From an archaeon (GTDB lineage Archaea > Thermoproteota > Nitrososphaeria > Nitrososphaerales > CADDZS01), in the NCBI GenBank assembly GCA_021806865.1, contig JAKAPU010000107.1:1-9292 (forward strand): a DNA stretch of 9,292 bases. The letters run 5' to 3'. The notes beneath the pieces are model-generated. The model saw only the letters and a list, made by a program, of their open reading frames with translations, had not been told where the DNA came from and searched no databases. Below, in pieces: positions 6,064-9,292 of this stretch. Made by a program: the position numbers and the translations under genes. Numbering within the stretch: position 1 is the stretch's first letter; each line of letters begins with the position of its first letter.

Positions 6064-7047
6064 TTGACGCGTATCGACATTCACGCGCATCTCTATCCGA
6101 AAGTCTACCTTGACATTTTGGAATCATGTGGGCATCTCAAAAGAAATGGCACCGACACGCCCTATATTTTGGAGACAGGGACAGAATCAGGACACAGGAT
6201 CAGACTCTTCGAAGCGATGTGGAACATCGACCAGCGCCTCAAGACCATGGATTTACTCGGAATCGATGCTGAGGTTCTATCAATTGGAAATCCTTGGGTT
6301 AGCTACATACCCAAGAGCAAATGCAGGGAAGCAGCAAGGGCCCTGAACATCGAGCTTGCGAGAATCTCAAAAGATCACTCAAAGCGCTTCTCAGCAATGG
6401 GAGTTATTCCCTTCAGTTCAATGTCTGATGCCGTAGAAGAGATCGATTACGCAGTGGATGAGCTAGGAGTCAAGGGTTTCATGATAGGCACGCATGCAAA
6501 CGGGATGCCGATTTACTCTGACGAATTTCTCCCTTGTTTTGAGGAATTGCAGAAGAAGGATGTGCCGGTGTTCATTCATCCTCTTGCTAGGGAAGATGTT
6601 GGAAACACCTATGATCGCTTAACGACTGTGGGACTGCTATTCCCAAACGAAACTACCATTACTGCGACTGGTTTCATGACCTTCGGGTTGCTTGATAGGT
6701 TCCCAAACCTGAAGGTAATTTTGGCGCATCTTGGAGGCAACGTACCCTTCTCTGTCGGTCGTATAGATCGGGCGGTCAAGACCAATCCAACTCGGGCGCG
6801 GTTGAAGATGAGTACCGAAGAGTATCTAAAGCGATTCTATCTAGACTCGGTTGCCTATTTCGGCCCCGCTCTGGAACTTGCAGTGGATATTTGGGGTCCT
6901 GAGAAGGTGATGCTTGGCTCGGATGCACCATGGCATTGGAGCTCTGAACACGAAAGAGTAGTCGCACCACTTGCGAATTCTAAGTACGAGCCTAGGGTCA
7001 AGGAATTTATCTTCGGAGAAAATGCAAAGCGAATTTTCAGAATCTGA
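6064..7047 (+). CDS. ACMSD-type metal-dependent amidohydrolase (Amidohydro_2 family)
   Basis: From TTG 6064 the protein is 327 aa and begins MTRIDIHAHLYPKVYL, as ACMSD/Amidohydro_2 members do. Expected active-site residues are present: HxH at His7 and His9, His172 in VFIHPLARED, His222 in LAHLGGN and Asp287 in GSDAPW. The family includes 2-amino-3-carboxymuconate-semialdehyde decarboxylase, gamma-resorcylate decarboxylase and related metal-dependent (de)carboxylases or hydrolases in aromatic and tryptophan catabolism; the substrate is not readable. An open frame extends upstream to an ATG at 5842, but those 74 codons are antisense to the 5' end of the GNAT gene and lack family character. The TATA-like box at 6031-6037, placed 27 nt before the TTG, supports a leaderless TTG start. 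It stands alone on its strand. Confidence 0.88.
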   Translation: MTRIDIHAHLYPKVYLDILESCGHLKRNGTDTPYILETGTESGHRIRLFEAMWNIDQRLKTMDLLGIDAEVLSIGNPWVSYIPKSKCREAARALNIELARISKDHSKRFSAMGVIPFSSMSDAVEEIDYAVDELGVKGFMIGTHANGMPIYSDEFLPCFEELQKKDVPVFIHPLAREDVGNTYDRLTTVGLLFPNETTITATGFMTFGLLDRFPNLKVILAHLGGNVPFSVGRIDRAVKTNPTRARLKMSTEEYLKRFYLDSVAYFGPALELAVDIWGPEKVMLGSDAPWHWSSEHERVVAPLANSKYEPRVKEFIFGENAKRIFRI

Positions 7048-7186
7048 TAACCATGCTTATTACAAATGAATACGTTTCCTATACTACCCCTAAGGCAGAT
7101 TTCGGATGTTAGACCGCCCCATACGATTATTGAAGTGTCTCGCTATTCTTTGGTAAGAATTCCAAATAATAGCTGTTCTTGTTTTC
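7048..7186. other. Intergenic gap between convergent amidohydrolase and the 7187 gene
   Basis: 139 nt between convergent stops, A/T-rich. The plus strand has a T-rich stretch near 7165-7180 that could end amidohydrolase transcription. A single CTATACT half-site occurs at 7079-7085. No gene is visible. Confidence 0.3.
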
Positions 7187-7645
7187 CTAAGCTAGTTTGG
7201 CAACACTCTCACAATTGATGTACCTCGGGTCGTATGTGAGAGGTTTCACATTGCCAGAATATGACACGAAAGGTACTCCTGGCAATAATCGGTGTCCAGA
7301 AATCATATCAAGTAGTCGAGCAAGCCCTAGCTTGCCTTCGTCTTTCACTTCAAGACTTGCCCCTGAAACTCTCGCCTGTTCTGTTGCCATTTCAAGAACT
7401 GCCTTCTGATCATCATCAAGCACCCTTTCATAAACAGGGATGCGTCGAGGCACTGCGACAACAGAGGGAGTCAATCCGTTGTTTGCTTGAAGTAGATTTA
7501 TTGTTCTCGTTCCGACGCACATGTTTTTGCTCTTTACGAACACTGTAATTCGTCCCTTGTTTGCGTGAATGTTTAGGGCAGTTCCAAGCTCCTGTCCGCC
7601 GCCACTTGCGCTATCATTTTCTCTGCGTGTGACTTCGGTTTGCAT
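7187..7645 (-). CDS. Unrecognised protein downstream of a palindromic operator
   Basis: From ATG 7645 the product is 152 aa. The first 20 residues are polar with a GGG run and look disordered. A compact alpha/beta domain follows: strand ITVFVKSKNM, helix TRTINLLQANNG, strand SVVAVPRRIPVY, helix ERVLDDDQKAVLEMATEQAR, then LARLLDMISGHRLLPGVPFV and a C-terminal strand. The strand-helix order is vaguely thioredoxin-like, but no CxxC is present and I do not assign a family. The frame extends to a TTG at 7660. The ATG is preferred because a TATA-like AATAAATAAAG (7666-7676) lies 26 nt upstream, which would make the mRNA leaderless. A perfect 19-bp palindrome sits just beyond that box, so the gene is probably regulated. 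Confidence 0.6.
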   Translation of the reverse strand: MQTEVTRRENDSASGGGQELGTALNIHANKGRITVFVKSKNMCVGTRTINLLQANNGLTPSVVAVPRRIPVYERVLDDDQKAVLEMATEQARVSGASLEVKDEGKLGLARLLDMISGHRLLPGVPFVSYSGNVKPLTYDPRYINCESVAKLA

Positions 7646-7665
7646 GGTACTAACAAGCAACCATT

Positions 7666-7676
7666 CTTTATTTATT
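7666..7676 (-). promoter_or_regulatory. Putative TATA box of the 7187-7645 gene
   Basis: AATAAATAAAG on the minus strand is centred 26 nt upstream of ATG 7645, the spacing for a leaderless archaeal transcript. It is distinct from the adjacent palindrome at 7689-7707. Confidence 0.45.
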
Positions 7677-7688
7677 GATTATGCGAAA

Positions 7689-7707
7689 AAGTATAGCCAC
7701 TATACTT
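7689..7707. promoter_or_regulatory. Perfect 19-bp inverted repeat (8-3-8), putative operator
   Basis: AAGTATAG-CCA-CTATACTT, with all eight base pairs of the arms matching. Its centre is 53 nt upstream of ATG 7645 and about 27 nt upstream of the predicted TATA box. An upstream (activator-like or BRE-adjacent) position is therefore more likely than a core promoter element. Same architecture and core as the palindrome at 7968-7986. Confidence 0.6.
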
Positions 7708-7773
7708 GTTATATGTTCTTATGCATAACGCCTAAAGTCAAGCACATATTGCAAAATCGGTTGTATTGGGAAT

Positions 7774-7953
7774 CTAGCCGAAATCGCTCGGGCGTGCGTA
7801 TGGCCTGTTGAACGAAAAAGCTTCAGACACATTTTGAGACTGTGCAGTATCAATCAGACGCTTGATAATCTCGTTGTAAGTCTCTCCCTTTCTTCCCAGA
7901 TCTCGAAGTTTCTCGCGGACTTCCATTTCAATCCTGATTGTCGTGAAGGCCAT
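7774..7953 (-). CDS. VapB/CopG-like ribbon-helix-helix protein, no toxin partner in view
   Basis: From ATG 7953 the product is 59 aa. MAFTTIRIEMEVREKLRDLG provides the N-terminal DNA-binding beta strand (TTIRIE) and first helix, and KGETYNEIIKRLIDTAQ provides the second helix. This is the pattern of short archaeal VapB-type antitoxins and related CopG/RHH repressors ('TTIxI...L..l...GEt/s..eII.rLi'). The last 20 residues are polar and could be a partner-binding tail. The frame is open for 13 more codons upstream to 7992, but that extension would overlap the palindrome and the divergent promoter. It also adds residues foreign to the fold, so I place the start at 7953. No PIN-domain VapC or other toxin gene adjoins it; the next minus-strand gene has its own promoter. 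Autoregulation through the palindrome 15 nt upstream is likely by family precedent. Confidence 0.75.
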   Translation of the reverse strand: MAFTTIRIEMEVREKLRDLGRKGETYNEIIKRLIDTAQSQNVSEAFSFNRPYARPSDFG

Positions 7954-7967
7954 TCTCAAGCAGCAAG

Positions 7968-7986
7968 CTGTATAATGGTTATACAG
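7968..7986. promoter_or_regulatory. Perfect 19-bp inverted repeat (8-3-8) in the divergent RHH/M29-like promoter
   Basis: CTGTATAA-TGG-TTATACAG has perfect 8-bp arms. It lies between ATG 7953 (minus) and ATG 8007 (plus). Its right half contains TTATAC at 7979-7984, about 25 nt before ATG 8007, so it overlaps the likely TATA box of the M29-like gene; the symmetric partner could serve the RHH gene. Binding of a repressor here would shut both directions. Confidence 0.6.
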
Positions 7987-8006
7987 TAACACTAAAGATT
8001 TACCTA

Positions 8007-9158
8007 ATGGAGACAGTCAATAGATCCCGCACAAGTGCATCACCAAGGATGGAAATAGACACCAAAACGTGGGCTCCCAAACTCGCAAGAAACGTGCTGA
8101 GAAATACTCTTGGTCTCAAGAAGGGAGAGACTCTGACAATTGAGGCCTGGCCTCTAGCGCTCCCCTGGCTCGATGCCTTCTTGATTGAGGCAAGAAAGAT
8201 GGGCGTACTCCCCATGGTTCTATACGAAAGCGAGAGCGCCTACTGGACAAATATTGAACAGGGCAGGGCCGAAAGCCTTGGAAAGCTTGGTGCTCAGGAA
8301 TGGGCCGCACTAAAAGAGAGCAACGCGTACGTGTTCTTCTGGGGCCCTGCAGATAGGACACGCTGGCACAAACTTTCCGACGCGACTATGAAAACGCTGA
8401 CCGCGCACGAAGAAGAGTGGTTCAAAGTCATGAAGGATCGGGGCCTGCGCATGTGTAGACTCGAACTCTCGCGCGCTACCGAAGAGCTGGCTCAAGAGTA
8501 CGGGATCAGCTATTCCGGATGGGTCAAAGAGCTCCTTGAAGCAAGTACCCTTGACCCAAAGCAGATGGTGCTCGACGGGAGAAAGATTTCCGCAATGTTT
8601 GAGAGCGGTCGCAAAGTTCTCGTTACACATCCTAATGGAACCAAGTTGGAGCTACATCTCAAGGGAAGGAAGCCGTACGTAGATGACGGTATCATAGACG
8701 AAGCAGATGTGAAGTCGGGCTTTGGGGAGAGCACCGTTCCCTCTGGCGTGGTGATGGTTGCAGTCGACGAAGAATTCGCTGAGGGCAAATTCAAAGCAAA
8801 TCGCCCTACACGATTTGGCCCTTCGATGGGAATGGCCGATCAAGGAAGCTGGGACTTCAAGAATGGAAGGCTTGTGAAATTCAAGTACACAAAGGGCGAG
8901 AAAGAATTCAATCGTATCTACGTCAAAGCTGGCCCTGAACGCGACCGAATAGGCACTCTTACAATCGGCCTTAACCCAAAGATACGCGATTCGCCTCTCT
9001 TTGAAGATCAGGAGCGTGGAGTGGTGACAATATACATCGGTGGAAACGAGTGGCTAGGTGGAGCAAACAAAGGAGAATTCAAAACTTGGCTAGTGCTACG
9101 AGGGGCGGATGTGACGGTGGATGGCGAACCGTTGCTCAAAGCTGGAAAGATAGTTTAG
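8007..9158 (+). CDS. M29/COG2309-like protein (aminopeptidase T superfamily), probably lacking the metal site
   Basis: A 383-aa protein. The N-terminal region NVLRNTLGLKKGETLTIEAW with LIEARKMGVLPMVLYESE is the COG2309 opening ('LKxGExLxIE...A...G..P'). The C-terminal region (about 215-383) has HPNGTKLELHLKGRKPYVDD, GTLTIGLNPKI, EDQERGVVTIYIGGNEW and VTVDGEPLLKAGKIV, colinear with M29 aminopeptidases and NicX-like dioxygenases. By my alignment from memory, the usual metal ligands are replaced: PxGE becomes PSGV (Val248), GTVH becomes GVVT (Thr341) and the late HxD becomes KTW (Lys359, Trp361). A peptidase annotation would therefore be unsafe; a non-metal or binding role is possible. ATG 8007 is supported by a TATA-like TTATAC at 7979-7984, giving a leaderless transcript; M15 is an alternative. 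Divergent from the RHH gene. Confidence 0.8.
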   Translation: METVNRSRTSASPRMEIDTKTWAPKLARNVLRNTLGLKKGETLTIEAWPLALPWLDAFLIEARKMGVLPMVLYESESAYWTNIEQGRAESLGKLGAQEWAALKESNAYVFFWGPADRTRWHKLSDATMKTLTAHEEEWFKVMKDRGLRMCRLELSRATEELAQEYGISYSGWVKELLEASTLDPKQMVLDGRKISAMFESGRKVLVTHPNGTKLELHLKGRKPYVDDGIIDEADVKSGFGESTVPSGVVMVAVDEEFAEGKFKANRPTRFGPSMGMADQGSWDFKNGRLVKFKYTKGEKEFNRIYVKAGPERDRIGTLTIGLNPKIRDSPLFEDQERGVVTIYIGGNEWLGGANKGEFKTWLVLRGADVTVDGEPLLKAGKIV

Positions 9159-9195
9159 AGATTAACATCCAAGCAGTCCGCACCGCTGCCTGAGT

Positions 9196-9211
9196 AGCTA
9201 GTTAACTAGCT
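9196..9211. repeat. Perfect 16-bp palindrome between convergent genes
   Basis: AGCTAGTTAACTAGCT reads the same on both strands. It lies 37 nt after the M29-like stop and 6 nt after the stop of the minus-strand LLM fragment. As RNA it could fold as a 6-bp stem with a TTAA loop in either transcript, so a bidirectional 3'-end element is possible. No T-run follows on either strand, which weakens a terminator call. Confidence 0.4.
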
Positions 9212-9217
9212 CCGCCT

Positions 9218-9292
9218 TCATTTGCGCTTGAAGTGTGGTATTATTTTCTCTCCGATGATGTTAATCGAGCTCTTTGGATCAGGCCCGAGTGG
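9218..9292 (-). CDS. Luciferase-like (LLM, possibly F420-dependent) oxidoreductase, C-terminal end (partial)
   Basis: The minus strand from the right edge reads 24 codons, PLGPDPKSSINIIGEKIIPH then FKRK, followed by TGA. The pattern 'P-x-G-P-D-P-x-x-x-I-x-x-x-G-E-x-I-I-P-x-F' is the usual tail of luciferase-like monooxygenases of the F420-dependent methylene-tetrahydromethanopterin reductase type. Only the tail is visible, so cofactor and substrate are unknown and the family call rests on about 24 residues. It converges on the M29-like gene. Confidence 0.55.
   Translation of the reverse strand, partial: PLGPDPKSSINIIGEKIIPHFKRK

Noticed and set aside
7131..7160. Imperfect TTTGG...CCAAA inverted repeat after the 7187 gene.
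   Set aside because: The arms are only five pairs around an EcoRI-like centre in A/T-rich sequence. No other support for a terminator or operator.
7954..7992. N-terminal 13-codon extension of the RHH protein to 7992.
   Set aside because: It would run through the palindrome and the divergent promoter, and it adds residues before the strand TTIRIE that the fold does not have. ATG 7953 gives the normal RHH start.
1..9292. CRISPR array, insertion sequence, prophage or integrase signature.
   Set aside because: No regularly spaced repeats, transposase motifs, terminal inverted repeats with target duplications, or phage-like genes were seen.

Overview
This window looks like a chromosomal segment from a mesophilic archaeon, most likely Thermoproteota (Nitrososphaeria or a relative). 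The domain call rests on promoter and start architecture. Several genes have an A/T-rich TATA-like box about 26 nt upstream of an initiator codon with little or no leader. Others show Shine-Dalgarno (SD) matches. The protein families (Lrp/AsnC with RAM domain, short VapB-like ribbon-helix-helix protein, F420/LLM-type oxidoreductase tail, M29-like protein) also fit. The taxon is inferred, not proven.

Layout, left to right. The window opens with the 5' end of a minus-strand M24-type (creatinase N-domain) gene (1-84). Next is a minus-strand ParB/Spo0J-like CTPase-fold protein (242-1192), divergent from a plus-strand run of lrp-like regulator, HMGL-family (2-isopropylmalate/homocitrate synthase-like) enzyme and family III CoA-transferase (1323-4260). 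Spacings of 9 and 25 nt make that run a probable operon. Converging on it is an unrecognised minus-strand gene (4329-4843) that is intact only if a -1 frameshift is accepted at a run of seven A's. Then come a CoxG-like SRPBCC protein and a GNAT acetyltransferase on the minus strand (5050-5989). They are divergent from an ACMSD-type amidohydrolase (6064-7047) that probably starts at a leaderless TTG. The right third carries an unrecognised minus-strand gene (7187-7645), a 59-aa VapB-like ribbon-helix-helix protein without a toxin partner (7774-7953), a divergent M29/COG2309-like protein whose metal ligands appear substituted (8007-9158), and the 3' end of a luciferase-like monooxygenase (9218-9292, minus strand).

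How the genes may work together. The Lrp-HMGL-CoA-transferase group looks like a small carboxylic-acid/acyl-CoA pathway under local regulation. The amidohydrolase, CoxG-like, M24, M29-like and LLM genes add a catabolic, small-molecule flavour, but nothing ties them into one pathway. The most striking non-coding signal is a shared operator-like palindrome, GTATAR-N3-YTATAC with 8-bp perfect arms. It occurs upstream of the unrecognised 7187-7645 gene and between the ribbon-helix-helix and M29-like genes. A cluster of the same GTATAG/CTATAC half-sites lies in the parB-lrp intergenic region. It may mark a small regulon. I see no CRISPR array, rRNA, insertion sequence or convincing tRNA.
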